From Pokkaliibacter sp. MBI-7 (GTDB lineage: Bacteria > Pseudomonadota > Gammaproteobacteria > Pseudomonadales > Balneatricaceae): a stretch of DNA of 64,000 nucleotides. Shown in pieces: positions 35,782-45,375 of the stretch. Location of the stretch: positions 1,715,501-1,779,500 of the forward strand of contig NZ_JARVTG010000002.1 of assembly GCF_029846635.1 (NCBI RefSeq), read 5' to 3'. The position numbers and the translations under genes were made by a program. Within the stretch, counting starts at the first letter, position 1. The number at the start of each line of letters is the position of its first letter. Under the pieces are notes generated by a model. That model was given only the letters and a program-made list of their open reading frames with translations. It was not told where the DNA came from and did no database searches.

Positions 35782-36936
35782 TCATTCCTTCACGCCACTC
35801 TCCACATCTCCGGCAAGCTCAAACCAGCCCTTCGCCATCTGGATAACACCCCACAGCTTGTCAGGGATTGCCAGATGCGGCACACGTCTGGAATCAAGCA
35901 CCGTGGCAATCTCTGCCTCCTTACCCTGACCGACAAGCTCCACCCACGCCGGGTTCATCACCAACCCCTGCCCGATGGCAACCTGCGACAGGCCAAGATT
36001 CAGCGCATTCTCGGCGTCCTCGGGCGTGCGGATCAGGCCCGCCGCAATCAGCGGAAGGCGTTCACCGACATGCTCGGTGATCAGTTCGGCGGTTGTGCGC
36101 TCATGGCCCACCGGCCGTGCATGCGGGATGTTAAAGAGCGACGCATGGAGGTAATCGATACCGGCCTCAATCAGTCGGTCGATCAGCACGAAGCTGTCAT
36201 CAATGCGCAGTCCACCTTCTTCGGACTCTTCCGGCGAGATGCGGTAACCCAGCAGAAAAGGCTGTCTGGCGTGCTCAGCGATGACGCGTTGCACTTCGTG
36301 CACCACGGCCAGGGGGAAGCGCATGCGGTTTTCCAGAGAGCCGCCCCATTGATCGTCGCGCTGGTTGGACAGAGGTGAAAAGAAGTTCTGGATGAGGAAA
36401 CCATGCGCTCCATGCAGCTCGATGCCATCAAAACCGGCTTCTATACCGCGGCGAGCCGCATCACCAAACGCCTTGATGATGGCTTCGACTTCTTCTCCGC
36501 TCAGCGCGTCACTGGTCACTTCGGCATGATTGAACGGGGTAGGCGGCACCTTCAGTGTGCTGGCGCTGACTACGCGGCCATCGGGCACCAGGTGCGGCAA
36601 AGCTTTGTTGCCCGCGTGGAATATCTGCAGGATTGCCGGAGCACCACCACTTCTGGCAGCGTCAGCAAGGCGGCGCAGGCTCGGAACAAAGCGGTCATCA
36701 TAACTGGCAAACTCGTCGGTAAAGCCGATACCGTCTGGCGTTACATGAGTGCAGCCGGTAACTACCATACCGACGCCGTTGACGCGAGCGCGATAGTAGG
36801 CGATCTCCTGGTCGGACACGGTGCCGTCCGCATTGGCCGACCAGGTGGTCATGGGTGCCATCACGGCGCGGTTTCGCACAGTCATACCGTTTTTGAACGT
36901 CAAAGGCTGAAACAGCTTTGATGCGGTTGGGGCCAT
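35782..36936 (-). CDS. Old Yellow Enzyme-family NADH:flavin oxidoreductase
   Basis: 384-residue FMN-binding TIM-barrel ene-reductase. Family motifs are TFKNGMTVRNRAVMAPMTTW at the N-terminus, LQIFHAGNKA, the active-site FDGIELHGAHGFLIQNFFSP, NQRDDQWGGSLENRMRFPL and GLIRTPEDAENAL. The start at 36936 is chosen because it begins at the conserved N-terminus with GGAG upstream; a start nine codons earlier lacks support. It is divergent from the AraC-type gene at 37155, which probably regulates it. Physiological substrate unknown. Confidence 0.9.
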   Translation of the reverse strand: MAPTASKLFQPLTFKNGMTVRNRAVMAPMTTWSANADGTVSDQEIAYYRARVNGVGMVVTGCTHVTPDGIGFTDEFASYDDRFVPSLRRLADAARSGGAPAILQIFHAGNKALPHLVPDGRVVSASTLKVPPTPFNHAEVTSDALSGEEVEAIIKAFGDAARRGIEAGFDGIELHGAHGFLIQNFFSPLSNQRDDQWGGSLENRMRFPLAVVHEVQRVIAEHARQPFLLGYRISPEESEEGGLRIDDSFVLIDRLIEAGIDYLHASLFNIPHARPVGHERTTAELITEHVGERLPLIAAGLIRTPEDAENALNLGLSQVAIGQGLVMNPAWVELVGQGKEAEIATVLDSRRVPHLAIPDKLWGVIQMAKGWFELAGDVESGVKE

Positions 36937-37154
36937 AGGACTGAATCTCCATACACTAAACAAGAAATCGAGGTCGGTTGTGATCCGATGTCAGGCAGTA
37001 TCGTTCTGAAGGCCCAGAGTGCGTTTGCCGGAATCATTCTATTTTTTGCCTGATCTGATGAGCATTGATCACCGGTTGAGTCCACCTGGCGTTCAGGATG
37101 CTATGCTTCTTTCAGCTCAGCACAACGAACAAGTCAGATTCCATGAGGTACAGG

Positions 37155-38063
37155 ATGTCGACTCAAACAGAAATGAACCTGGACAGACTCTCCACCCTGA
37201 TTGGAGCAGTTGCCCAATCTGACGGTGACAACAATACGGCGATCCCAGCGCTGAAGCTGCGCCGCTGCAGCTCCACCACCGAGCCCATGCCCTGCATTTA
37301 CGGTCTGGGCCTGGCAGTGATCGTACAAGGCGGCAAGCGGATCATGCTGGACGACGAGATTTTCGATTACGGGCCAGGACAATCGCTGATCACGACCGTG
37401 GACATGCCCGTGGTCGCGTATGTTACTCACGCCAGTGGCGCAGAGCCTTTCCTTGGGATGTGGCTGCAACTGGATGCACGCGTCATTGCCCAGGTGGCAG
37501 CAGAAATGGAGTTCGCGACACCGCTCCACGTTTCGGCAGCGCGGGGCATTTCACTTGTGTCGCTGGATACAGGGCTGCAGGCAGCGCTAACCCGGCTGAT
37601 CGAGCTACTGACCGAACCGTCGCTGATCCCCCACCTGGCTCCTCTGATCCAGCAGGAGATCGTCGTCCGTTTGCTGAGCGGTGGGCATGGGCCCAGCCTG
37701 CGCCGTCTGGTTGCGCTCGGCTCACCGAGCCAGCAAGTCGCTAAAGTCGTTACCTGGCTGAAGCAGCACTATACCGAGAATGTGCCAATCGATGAGCTGG
37801 CGGCAAAAGCCCATATGAGCCCGTCGACGTTTCGGCAGCATTTCCGTGCCGTGGTCGGCATGAGCCCCTTGCAGTATCTGAAGAACCTGCGCCTGCTCGA
37901 CGCCCGGCAACTGATGCTCAATGAGCATCTGGACGCAGGGAGTGCGGCTACGCGTGTCGGGTATGAGAGCGCGTCCCAGTTCAGCCGTGAATACAGCCGG
38001 CTATTCGGCAACCCGCCGAATCGCGATATCAAGCAAATGCGGGACGCCACTCAGCCAAACTGA
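37155..38063 (+). CDS. AraC-family transcriptional regulator
   Basis: 302-residue regulator with an N-terminal AraC_N-type arm (about 30-190; PMPCIYGLGLAVIVQGGKRIML and GQSLITTVDMPV). The C-terminal double HTH covers about 205-300 (IDELAAKAHMSPSTFRQHF, GMSPLQYLKNLRLLDAR, VGYESASQFSREYSRLFG). The start at 37155 is favoured by GAGGTACAGG right upstream; earlier in-frame starts exist at 37098 and 37143. It is divergent from the Old Yellow Enzyme gene, with 218 bp between starts, and is a likely activator of it. Confidence 0.9.
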   Translation: MSTQTEMNLDRLSTLIGAVAQSDGDNNTAIPALKLRRCSSTTEPMPCIYGLGLAVIVQGGKRIMLDDEIFDYGPGQSLITTVDMPVVAYVTHASGAEPFLGMWLQLDARVIAQVAAEMEFATPLHVSAARGISLVSLDTGLQAALTRLIELLTEPSLIPHLAPLIQQEIVVRLLSGGHGPSLRRLVALGSPSQQVAKVVTWLKQHYTENVPIDELAAKAHMSPSTFRQHFRAVVGMSPLQYLKNLRLLDARQLMLNEHLDAGSAATRVGYESASQFSREYSRLFGNPPNRDIKQMRDATQPN

Positions 38064-38370
38064 TAGGCACGGAGGGAAAGCGCAGCCCGATTTCCCCCTG
38101 CCGTGGAGCGCTTCGATGTGCGCATCGCGATACCTAAACCACGGATGCCGCAGGGTCTGCATGGCAACTCTCAACAGGCTAGTGTTTCTAGTCACCAGGG
38201 GCTGGCAAGGGTGGCGAGGAACTGGGCAAGCCAGCGCACCGCTTACAGCGGTGTTCGCCACACCTGCAGCTTGCACAACAGTGATATTCTCTGAGCCAGC
38301 CCTTCTGCGCTTGATTTAGCCCTGGCCAGTCCGGACAATGCCCAACGACTGTTGACGCTAAATCTGTTTC
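38064..38370. other. Intergenic region without a gene
   Basis: About 300 bp between the AraC-type and TetR-type genes on the same strand. I see no convincing ORF, terminator with a T-run or repeat. Confidence 0.35.
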
Positions 38371-38949
38371 ATGAACGACAAACGCCTACATATCCTGCGT
38401 GTTACCGAGAAGCTGCTGAAAGAGCATGGCCTGCATGGGCTCAGCATGAGCAAAATTGTACAGGCTGCCGGGGTGTCCACTGGCACCATCTACAGATACT
38501 TCAAGGATAAACACGATCTGATCACCGCTATTCACTTTGAGTCAGCGGGTCAGCTGGCGCTGGCCATCTGTCAGGATCTGGATGGACCGGCGGATGATCG
38601 CCAGAAGCTGTTCACTATGCTCGATAACCTGATCGACTATAACGAACGCTACCCTGAGCGCTATCTGACCAAGGCGGCCCTTGATCTGGTGTCACAACAA
38701 CGAACCCACTGCGACATGGAACGTATCCGTGACCTGTTCGCGCCACTGACCCGTTACATAGAAGGTGGACGTGATAAAGGTCTGTTCAAGCCCTTGCCGA
38801 CCGATATTCTGGTCAGTCTTTGTCTTGGCCCTATTGAGTGGAACTACCACCTGCGCAAAGACAGCATCCGCAATCTCAGTAATGAGGAATTATTGTTGAT
38901 CAAGCAGGCCTGCTGGGAAGCTATGCTGGCATCGGCAGCTAACTCCTGA
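38371..38949 (+). CDS. TetR-family transcriptional regulator
   Basis: 192-residue regulator. The HTH spans about residues 10-55 (LLKEHGLHGLSMSKIVQAAGVSTGTIYRYFKDKHDLITAI). The C-terminal ligand domain is TetR_C-like and not closely identifiable. It lies 135 bp upstream of the tolC-like gene on the same strand, so regulation of that efflux component is plausible. The ribosome site is weak (TCTGTTTC before the ATG). Confidence 0.88.
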   Translation: MNDKRLHILRVTEKLLKEHGLHGLSMSKIVQAAGVSTGTIYRYFKDKHDLITAIHFESAGQLALAICQDLDGPADDRQKLFTMLDNLIDYNERYPERYLTKAALDLVSQQRTHCDMERIRDLFAPLTRYIEGGRDKGLFKPLPTDILVSLCLGPIEWNYHLRKDSIRNLSNEELLLIKQACWEAMLASAANS

Positions 38950-39084
38950 CCCTTGTATCCACAGACAGTGACCTGCTCAGGCCGCGCCGTACATGGCGCC
39001 CCTGTCTGCCCTCGACTATATTTACTGGCCGTTACCCGATGACTGTCGGGCCTGACGAAACGCCGCTAAGAAAGGAACAAGCGC

Positions 39085-40440
39085 ATGCATAAACCACTCG
39101 TCATCAGCTTGCTGTGTGCCGGCCTGTCATTATCTGCCCTTTCAGCTCAGGCCGAATCGCTGATTGAAGTCTATGAGATGGCGCTGAAACAGGATCCGCA
39201 ACTGCGCTCCGCTGAAGCTGAGCGTCAGGCATCCGCCGAAATCATTCCACAGCGCAAGGCGGACCTGCTGCCGAATATCAACGGCACCGCAGGCATAGGT
39301 AATGCTGATTACGACCGAGCCGGTGACTTCGACTTCAAAAACTATGAGCTGTCGCTGACCCAGCCGCTGTTCAACCGCTCCAGCTGGTATGCGTTGAAAC
39401 AGGGAAAGATTGAAGATCAGGCCGCGGCGATCAAACTGGAAATTGCCCGTCAGGATCTGATCAGCCGGGTCATCACTGCCTATATCGAAGTGCTGCGCAG
39501 TAAAAGCCAGCTCAGCGCCACCGAAGCCGAAGAAGCCGCCATCAAACGCCGTCTGGAGCAGGCGCAGGCGCAGTATGACGTGGGTCTGGTGGCCGTCACT
39601 GACGTCGAAGAGGCCAAAGCCTCCTACCAGCGTGCACAGGTTGCCCGTATTCAGGCAGCCAACGCCGTCGACACCAGTCTGGAAGCTCTGGAACGCCTGA
39701 CTAATACCGTGGTCACCCAGGTCAACGATCTGAAAAAGAGTTACCCCATCACCGATACGGATTACCTGTCGCTGGATGATGGCGTGGACAAAAGCATCAA
39801 AAACAACCTCAACATCGCCTATGCCGACACCAATTATCGTGCCGCCAAAATGGGCGTCACCATCAGCGAATCTGGCCATTACCCCACGGTGGGCCTGAAC
39901 CTGTCTCACGGCTACACCAAGAACGAGTCCACCATTGACGGGGACTACAACAAGATCAGCCTGTCGGTCAGCGTGCCACTGTACTCCGGTGGTGCGGTCA
40001 GCTCGAAAGTACGTCAGGCCTACGCTACTGCTAATCAGTATGAGGCCGACTACGACGATGCCCTTCGCGAAATCCGCCAGCAGACCCGTACCCTGCTGCG
40101 TAACCTGCAGACCAATGTCGCCACCGTTACCGCTCAGGACCTGACCATCAAGGCCAGTGATACCGCGCTGAAAGCCACCGAGGCCGGATACGAAGTCGGC
40201 ACCCGCAACGTAGTGGATGTGCTGGATGCCGAACAGAACCTGTATCAGTCCATCCGTGATTATGCCAATGCCCGCTACGACTACGTGGCCAATCAGGTCA
40301 AGCTGAAGCAATTGCAGGGTGCCCTGTCGGTCTCCGACATTCGCGAGCTCGACGGCTGGCTGACGCCTCTCAGCGAGCAGGGTGTCGAGAAGAAGAGTAC
40401 CGGGAAGAACGGCACAGACAAGAAGAGCAAGAAGCAATAA
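39085..40440 (+). CDS. tolC: TolC-family outer membrane efflux protein
   Basis: 451-residue outer membrane channel for type I secretion and multidrug efflux. It has a signal peptide (LVISLLCAGLSLSALSAQA, cleaved before ES), and the two structural repeats of the TolC fold. The first starts SLIEVYEMALKQDPQLRSAEAERQ with LSLTQPLFNRSSWYALKQGK. The second is marked by ISLSVSVPLYSGGAVSSKVRQA and GYEVGTRNVVDVLDAEQNLYQ. The C-terminus is a Lys/Gly/Thr-rich tail. AAAGGAAC precedes the start. No pump or membrane-fusion gene is adjacent, as for genomic tolC. Confidence 0.93.
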   Translation: MHKPLVISLLCAGLSLSALSAQAESLIEVYEMALKQDPQLRSAEAERQASAEIIPQRKADLLPNINGTAGIGNADYDRAGDFDFKNYELSLTQPLFNRSSWYALKQGKIEDQAAAIKLEIARQDLISRVITAYIEVLRSKSQLSATEAEEAAIKRRLEQAQAQYDVGLVAVTDVEEAKASYQRAQVARIQAANAVDTSLEALERLTNTVVTQVNDLKKSYPITDTDYLSLDDGVDKSIKNNLNIAYADTNYRAAKMGVTISESGHYPTVGLNLSHGYTKNESTIDGDYNKISLSVSVPLYSGGAVSSKVRQAYATANQYEADYDDALREIRQQTRTLLRNLQTNVATVTAQDLTIKASDTALKATEAGYEVGTRNVVDVLDAEQNLYQSIRDYANARYDYVANQVKLKQLQGALSVSDIRELDGWLTPLSEQGVEKKSTGKNGTDKKSKKQ

Positions 40441-40612
40441 GAAGGTGTTGATATGCCGGCGCAACGGACTACGATCCTGCGCTTGCAATCAGCCTGATCG
40501 GCCCCTACATGATTGCATGCGATGTTGTCATCCACCCGGATAAAATTTATGTCACCCGCGGGATAAAACCCATGACACTCTCTGAGAAGCATGGTTATAT
40601 CCTCTGATACCT

Positions 40613-40645
40613 GATCCGGCTGCTCTGGCCGGATCTCTGTTTTTA
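40613..40645 (+). terminator. Rho-independent terminator after tolC
   Basis: Stem GATCCGGC / GCCGGATC with a 7-nt loop, followed by TCTGTTTTT. It lies about 170 bp past the tolC stop; the spacer contains no gene. Confidence 0.75.
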
Positions 40646-40744
40646 TCATCGGTTTTTATGATCGTTTTGGCAGTCACAAGTTGCTGTCGGTCAAGCCACT
40701 GGCCTCAGTCGAGCTTTACCTATGCATGGTTCAGGAGATAGTGC

Positions 40745-42085
40745 ATGAACAAGCCCGTGGTGTGGCTGGTAATACCAGATGCGCAGATTGAATCTGCGGT
40801 ACGCGACATCCCCGCATTAAGCGCATTCCAGGTCGAGTCAGTCCGCTTCGACAGCAATGACTGGTTGCCGCGTCTGCATGCCATGCCGCCCGAAGCCATG
40901 CTGGTGCAGGCTGACCGGGTACAGGATCAGCACCTCGTCACCCTGATGGAAAACCGCCCGAGCTGCGAAATCATGCTGCTCAGCGAGGGGTCACCCAATC
41001 CACTGATTGATCAGGCCATGCGCCAGGGCGCCAGCTTTCACTTCCGCCTGCCGCTGGAAGACAAGCTGCTGCAGGACATTTTCAGCGATATTCACAACGA
41101 GTGGCGCTCTGAAGACGTGGCCGCCGAAGCCACCCGCAGCGATCTCGACCAGTTCGGCCTGTTGCTGGGCTCCTCCCCCTGTATGCGCAAGGTCTACCGG
41201 ATGATCCGCAAGGTCGCCGATACCGACGCCAGCGTGATGATTGTCGGCGAAAGCGGCTGTGGCAAGGAGCTGGTGGCCAATACCCTGCACCTGATGAGCA
41301 GCCGCATTGATCAACCCTTTATTGCCATCAACAGTTCGGCCTTCAGCTCAGAACTGATCGAAAGCGAATTGTTTGGCCATGAGAAAGGTGCCTTCACCGG
41401 CGCGGTCAAATCCTACAAAGGCATTTTCGAACAGGCCCACCTCGGCACCCTGTTTCTGGACGAAATCACCGAAATGCCGATCGAGCTGCAGGCCAAGCTC
41501 CTGCGGGTGCTGGAAACCGGCCAGTTCAGCCGGCTCGGCAGCGAAGAGGTACTAACGACCGATGTTCGCGTGGTCGCCGCCACCAACCGTTCACCGGAGC
41601 AGGCCATTGCTGATGGCCGCCTGCGTGAGGATCTCTACTTCCGGCTGGCGCAGTTTCCTGTTGAACTGCCTCCATTGCGCGAGCGTGGCGAAGATATTCT
41701 GGGGCTGGCCAAACACTTTCTCGCTTATCGCAATGCGGCAGACAAAACCCAGAAATTTTTCTCTCCCGGCGCCATGGAAGCCATTGAAAAGCACCCATGG
41801 CCGGGTAACGTGCGTGAGCTGAAACATCTGGTGGAGCGAGCCCATATTCTGGCGCTGGATGAAATTACCCAGGAACACCTTGGCCTTGATGGCGACTTCG
41901 CCCCGGTCCTGACTCCGCAGGAAGATGCACTGATCATCCCTGCCAATGCCCCGCTGGAGGAGATGGAGCGTCAGGCTATTCTGCAAACACTGGAGCGCTG
42001 TGAAGGCAACAAGACGCGTGCTGCAGAACAGTTGGGTATCAGCATCAAAACGCTGTACAACAAGCTGGAAAAATACCGCTCCTGA
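40745..42085 (+). CDS. Sigma54-dependent activator with degenerate receiver domain
   Basis: 446-residue NtrC-type regulator. Residues 1-125 resemble a receiver but lack the acidic pair, the phosphoacceptor Asp and the Lys (VIPD, MLVQAD, FRLPLE at the equivalent places). So phosphorylation is unlikely. The AAA+ domain (about 140-375) has Walker A GESGCGKE, the sigma54-contact loop ELFGHEKGAFTGA, Walker B GTLFLDEI and the LREDLYFRL region. A Fis-type HTH is at the C-terminus (RCEGNKTRAAEQLGISIKTLYNKL). It has a ribosome site (AGGAGATAG). No kinase gene is adjacent. Target genes unknown. Confidence 0.92.
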   Translation: MNKPVVWLVIPDAQIESAVRDIPALSAFQVESVRFDSNDWLPRLHAMPPEAMLVQADRVQDQHLVTLMENRPSCEIMLLSEGSPNPLIDQAMRQGASFHFRLPLEDKLLQDIFSDIHNEWRSEDVAAEATRSDLDQFGLLLGSSPCMRKVYRMIRKVADTDASVMIVGESGCGKELVANTLHLMSSRIDQPFIAINSSAFSSELIESELFGHEKGAFTGAVKSYKGIFEQAHLGTLFLDEITEMPIELQAKLLRVLETGQFSRLGSEEVLTTDVRVVAATNRSPEQAIADGRLREDLYFRLAQFPVELPPLRERGEDILGLAKHFLAYRNAADKTQKFFSPGAMEAIEKHPWPGNVRELKHLVERAHILALDEITQEHLGLDGDFAPVLTPQEDALIIPANAPLEEMERQAILQTLERCEGNKTRAAEQLGISIKTLYNKLEKYRS

Positions 42086-42094
42086 TTGGCAGGT

Positions 42095-42120
42095 GGCGGT
42101 GCTGACGTCACCGCACCGCC
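42095..42120. terminator. Hairpin between convergent genes
   Basis: Perfect 8-bp inverted repeat GGCGGTGC / GCACCGCC with a 10-nt loop between the stops of the sigma54 activator and the DJ-1-family gene. There is no T-run. Confidence 0.4.
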
Positions 42121-42128
42121 GCTATGCT

Positions 42129-42809
42129 TCAGTGCCGCAACCGGCCCAGCAGCGCCTCAGCGGTAGCCTCGGAAGAAGCAGGATTCTGCCCGGTGATCAG
42201 CAGATCATCCCGCTCAATGTGCACGCCCCAGTCATCGCCCCTGGCATAAAGCCCACCTTTGGCCTTGAGTTCATCCTCCACCAGAAAGGGCACGACCTCG
42301 GTCAGATTGACCGCCGCCTCTTCACTGTTGCTGAACCCGGTTACCCGCTTCCCTTTCACCAGCGGCTGGCCGTTTTCTGCCTTGGCGTGGCGCAATACAC
42401 CGGGAGCGTGACAGACAGCACCCACCGGCTTGCCGGACTGATAAAAATCCTCGATCAGGCCGATGGAGACACTACTCTCCGCCAGATCCCACAGGGGGCC
42501 ATGACCGCCGGGATAGAACAGGGCATCGTAATCTTCCGGGTGAACACTCGACAGCGGCAGGGTTGCGGCCAGCGCCAGCTGCGCCTCCTTATCCTGACGG
42601 AAGCGGCGTGTCGCATCGGTATCGAGGCTGGTATCGTCGCTTTTGGGGTCCATCGGCGGCTGGCCACCCAGCGGTGAGGCCAGGGTAACGTCGGCACCCG
42701 CGTCAAGAAATACGTAATAAGGTGCCGCCAGCTCTTCCAGCCAGAAGCCGGTTTTGTGCCCGGTATCGCCGAGTTTGTCGTGAGATGTCAGAACGACCAG
42801 TATTTTCAC
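42129..42809 (-). CDS. DJ-1/PfpI-family protein (Hsp31-like)
   Basis: 226-residue class I glutamine amidotransferase-like protein. The N-terminus is KILVVLTSHDKLGDTGHKTGFWLEELAAPYYVF; Asp-rich PMDPKSDD and the GGHGPLWDLAE motif follow. The nucleophile elbow is AVCHAPGVL with the catalytic Cys. Members act as glyoxalase III or holding chaperones in stress. A GTG start at 42809 is preferred (AGGGAGC upstream); an ATG ten codons earlier is less likely. It is followed on the same strand by nothing close and preceded by an MDR reductase gene 135 bp upstream. Confidence 0.88.
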   Translation of the reverse strand: MKILVVLTSHDKLGDTGHKTGFWLEELAAPYYVFLDAGADVTLASPLGGQPPMDPKSDDTSLDTDATRRFRQDKEAQLALAATLPLSSVHPEDYDALFYPGGHGPLWDLAESSVSIGLIEDFYQSGKPVGAVCHAPGVLRHAKAENGQPLVKGKRVTGFSNSEEAAVNLTEVVPFLVEDELKAKGGLYARGDDWGVHIERDDLLITGQNPASSEATAEALLGRLRH

Positions 42810-42944
42810 AGTGCAATGCTCCCTGTGTGCTTGTGTCATAGGATGTTCAGGATCGGGGTCTGCTCACCATCTGCCATGCCAGCAACCGGCAGGCTTTGCT
42901 CTGTGCCGACTGGCTGGCGGCAGGCAGATCAGCGCGGATATGGC

Positions 42945-43970
42945 TTATTCCGCCGCCACTTCCACCACCAGCTTGCCGAAATTACGCCCCTCCAGCAGAC
43001 CGATAAAGGCATCGGGGGCGTTTTCCAGACCCGCAACCCGGTGCTCGCGGTACTTCAGCTTGCCTGCTGCCAGCCATTCTCCCATCTGCACGGCAAACTC
43101 CGGATAGCGATGGCCATAGTCATCAAAAATGATAAAGCCCTGCATACGGATACGTCTGGTCAGCAATGTCCGCAGCAGCAGCGGCGAGTGATCAGGCCCA
43201 TCTGGCAGGGTGGTCGCATTGTACTGGGCGATCAGGCCGCACAGCGGTACCCGCGCACGGCTGTTCAGCAACGGCAACACCGCATCAAACACCTTGCCGC
43301 CGACATTTTCAAAATACACATCAATACCCGCAGGACAGGCTTCAGCCAGCTGCTGCGGCAAGTCGTCGGCATGGTGATTAATGCAGGCATCAAACCCCAG
43401 TTCGTCCTGCGCGTAGCGGCATTTTTCCTCACTGCCGGCAATACCCACCACACGGCAGCCCTGCAGCCTGGCGATCTGGCCGACCATGGCGCCCACTGCC
43501 CCGGTCGCAGCGGCCACTACTACGGTTTCTCCGGCCTTAGGCTGACCGATATCGAGCAGCCCCATGTAGGCGGTGAAGCCCGGCATACCCAGAATCCCAA
43601 GCGCATAGGAGACCGGCGCCAGAGCGGGGTTCAGTTTGGTCAGGCCCTGACCATCTGAAAGCGCATAGTCCTGCCAGCCGGTGTAGCCCAGTACCCAGTC
43701 ACCGGCTGCAAAGCCCGGATGCTGAGATTCCACCACTCTGGACACTGCACCACCCACCATCACCTCACCCAGTTGTACCGGCGCGGCATATGATTTGGCA
43801 TCACTCATGCGGCCACGCATATAGGGATCAAGGGACAGATAATGGGTACGCAGCAGTACCTGACCCGCTGCGGGAGCAGCTACAGGCTGCTGATCCAGCT
43901 GGAAGTTTTCAGCTACCGGTGCGCCCTGAGGTCGGGAGGCCAACAAAATACGACGATTGATACGAGTCAT
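42945..43970 (-). CDS. NADP-dependent medium-chain oxidoreductase (CurA/leukotriene B4 reductase-like)
   Basis: 341-residue MDR-family enzyme without catalytic zinc. It has the family start NRRILLASRPQGAP, then LLRTHYLSLDPYMRGRM, GYTGWQDYALSDG, MPGFTAYMGLLDIGQPKAGETVVVAAATGAVG (the nucleotide-binding Gly-rich loop) and DVYFENVGGKVFDAVLPLL. Relatives reduce alpha,beta-unsaturated ketones (E. coli CurA). AGGAAACCC precedes the ATG. The DJ-1 and MDR genes are arranged in tandem and could cooperate in detoxifying reactive carbonyls; that is inference. Confidence 0.9.
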   Translation of the reverse strand: MTRINRRILLASRPQGAPVAENFQLDQQPVAAPAAGQVLLRTHYLSLDPYMRGRMSDAKSYAAPVQLGEVMVGGAVSRVVESQHPGFAAGDWVLGYTGWQDYALSDGQGLTKLNPALAPVSYALGILGMPGFTAYMGLLDIGQPKAGETVVVAAATGAVGAMVGQIARLQGCRVVGIAGSEEKCRYAQDELGFDACINHHADDLPQQLAEACPAGIDVYFENVGGKVFDAVLPLLNSRARVPLCGLIAQYNATTLPDGPDHSPLLLRTLLTRRIRMQGFIIFDDYGHRYPEFAVQMGEWLAAGKLKYREHRVAGLENAPDAFIGLLEGRNFGKLVVEVAAE

Positions 43971-44397
43971 AGGGTTTCCTGAAAAAAATCAGATTCTGGT
44001 TGCAGCGCCATGATAGTCGCCGCTAACCACACTGGAATGTGCTCACGTCCACAGACATGCAATGCCATTCACTCGATATGTGATGCTATATGAACTCTTT
44101 TTTAACACCGGCTCACGATTCTGGCTTATCAGCTTTTGTGGTCACAATCGGTGAGTAATCAAGGGAAGAGAGGGGAAAATCAGGATGACTGAGTGCGCGC
44201 GCGTCAGCGCCAGAGCGGGCGGAAAGCGCAGATTAACAGGCTGACTCAGGTCAACCAGTCCATGGGCATGATACGCACCCGAAGGTCTGTTAAACACCGT
44301 GTGGCCAGCATGCCCCCCATCACGGAGACGCTCTGCCAACGCAAACGCCTCCTGACCGAAGCTATTGGGAGCTGCCATGACGACAGCTCCGGCAGGA
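43971..44397. other. Intergenic region without a gene
   Basis: About 430 bp upstream of the MDR gene and downstream of the dienelactone hydrolase gene. It contains short open frames with no coding support. I see no repeat or RNA structure. Confidence 0.3.
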
Positions 44398-45093
44398 TCA
44401 GGCCAGTACGTTAGCCAGGAACCCCTTGCTCAGCTCAGCAGCACGCGCCGCGGCAGCTTCATGGTAGGAAGCACGAACGCTGCAGTTGAAGCCATGGTCA
44501 GCTTCAGGATGAACGTAGATAGACACATCACTGCGGCCAGCGAACTTGCGCTGCAGCATCTCAATGGTCGACATCGGAATATGGCTGTCCTTCTCACCGA
44601 AGTGGAACATCATGGGCACCGTGATACTGTCGGCCAGCGCTTCGCGGTCGCCGATACGGCCACCGTAGTAAGACACACCGGCGTCAAACTTGCCGCTCGC
44701 CGCTGCCATGTAGGTCAGCAGGCCACCGAAGCAATAGCCCATCACAGCACACTTGCCATTGCTCTGCTCCGCAGCGATCTCGTCTCGCAGCACCAGGATG
44801 TCAGCCAGCACCTTCTCTTCATCGGTGGCTTTCAGCAGGCCCAGCGCCGTTTGCATGTCATCACCGGCATAACTCAGACTGACCTTGCGCGCAGAACGCC
44901 AGAAGATGTCAGGTGCGTAGACGTCATAACCCTGTTCGGCATAACCCTTCACTACAGACTGGATATGATCATTGACGCCAAAAATTTCCTGGATCAGTAC
45001 GATGCTGGGTGCATTGTCCTTACCCGATCTGGCCACGAATACATCCATCTCACCCTCTGCTACCGCGATACGACGCCATTCAGTGGAAATCAT
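44398..45093 (-). CDS. Dienelactone hydrolase-family protein
   Basis: 231-residue alpha/beta hydrolase of the DLH type. Motifs are IVLIQEIFGVNDHIQSVV, GYDVYAPDIFW, the nucleophile elbow VMGYCFGGLLTYMA with Cys as nucleophile, FHFGEKDSHIPMS with the catalytic Asp, and YVHPEADHGFNCSVRASY with the His. Enzymes of the family hydrolyse dienelactones in aromatic catabolism or related esters. AGGATCG precedes the ATG. It stands alone; the substrate is unknown. Confidence 0.9.
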   Translation of the reverse strand: MISTEWRRIAVAEGEMDVFVARSGKDNAPSIVLIQEIFGVNDHIQSVVKGYAEQGYDVYAPDIFWRSARKVSLSYAGDDMQTALGLLKATDEEKVLADILVLRDEIAAEQSNGKCAVMGYCFGGLLTYMAAASGKFDAGVSYYGGRIGDREALADSITVPMMFHFGEKDSHIPMSTIEMLQRKFAGRSDVSIYVHPEADHGFNCSVRASYHEAAAARAAELSKGFLANVLA

Positions 45094-45375
45094 CCGAATC
45101 GATCCTGTTCTAGTATGAATTGACCCTGCGCAAGCGCAGCTGCATTACCCGCCGATATATGGATACGATTCACACCTATACCAAGAGGACAATCTTGCAG
45201 ATTGTTGGGAACAACATGGCGTAGGATGGGCAACAACGCCGAGCGAAGCACAGCCAAACGCGACCACGCCGGTGCAGCTGATGTGAAGATCAGGCAAGGG
45301 CAGCGAACGCGCCCTTGCCGGTATGAAGCCCATTCCAGAGAACACCGGGCCAATACTCATAACGTCAACACGATA

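Noticed and set aside
39142..40488. 448-codon open frame antisense to tolC, and similar long antisense frames at 55662-57014, 57138-58373, 16610-17506 and 25223-26449
   Set aside because: They lie wholly opposite well-supported genes, have no ribosome sites, and their protein composition (Gly, His, Gln rich) is typical of shadows of GC-rich coding DNA.
40668..40685. Possible sigma54 promoter TGGCAG...TTGCT before the sigma54 activator
   Set aside because: The GG and GC dinucleotides are 12 bp apart instead of the required 10.
44142..44378. 78-codon minus-strand frame between the MDR and dienelactone hydrolase genes
   Set aside because: No ribosome site, no recognisable domain and unlike the neighbours in composition.
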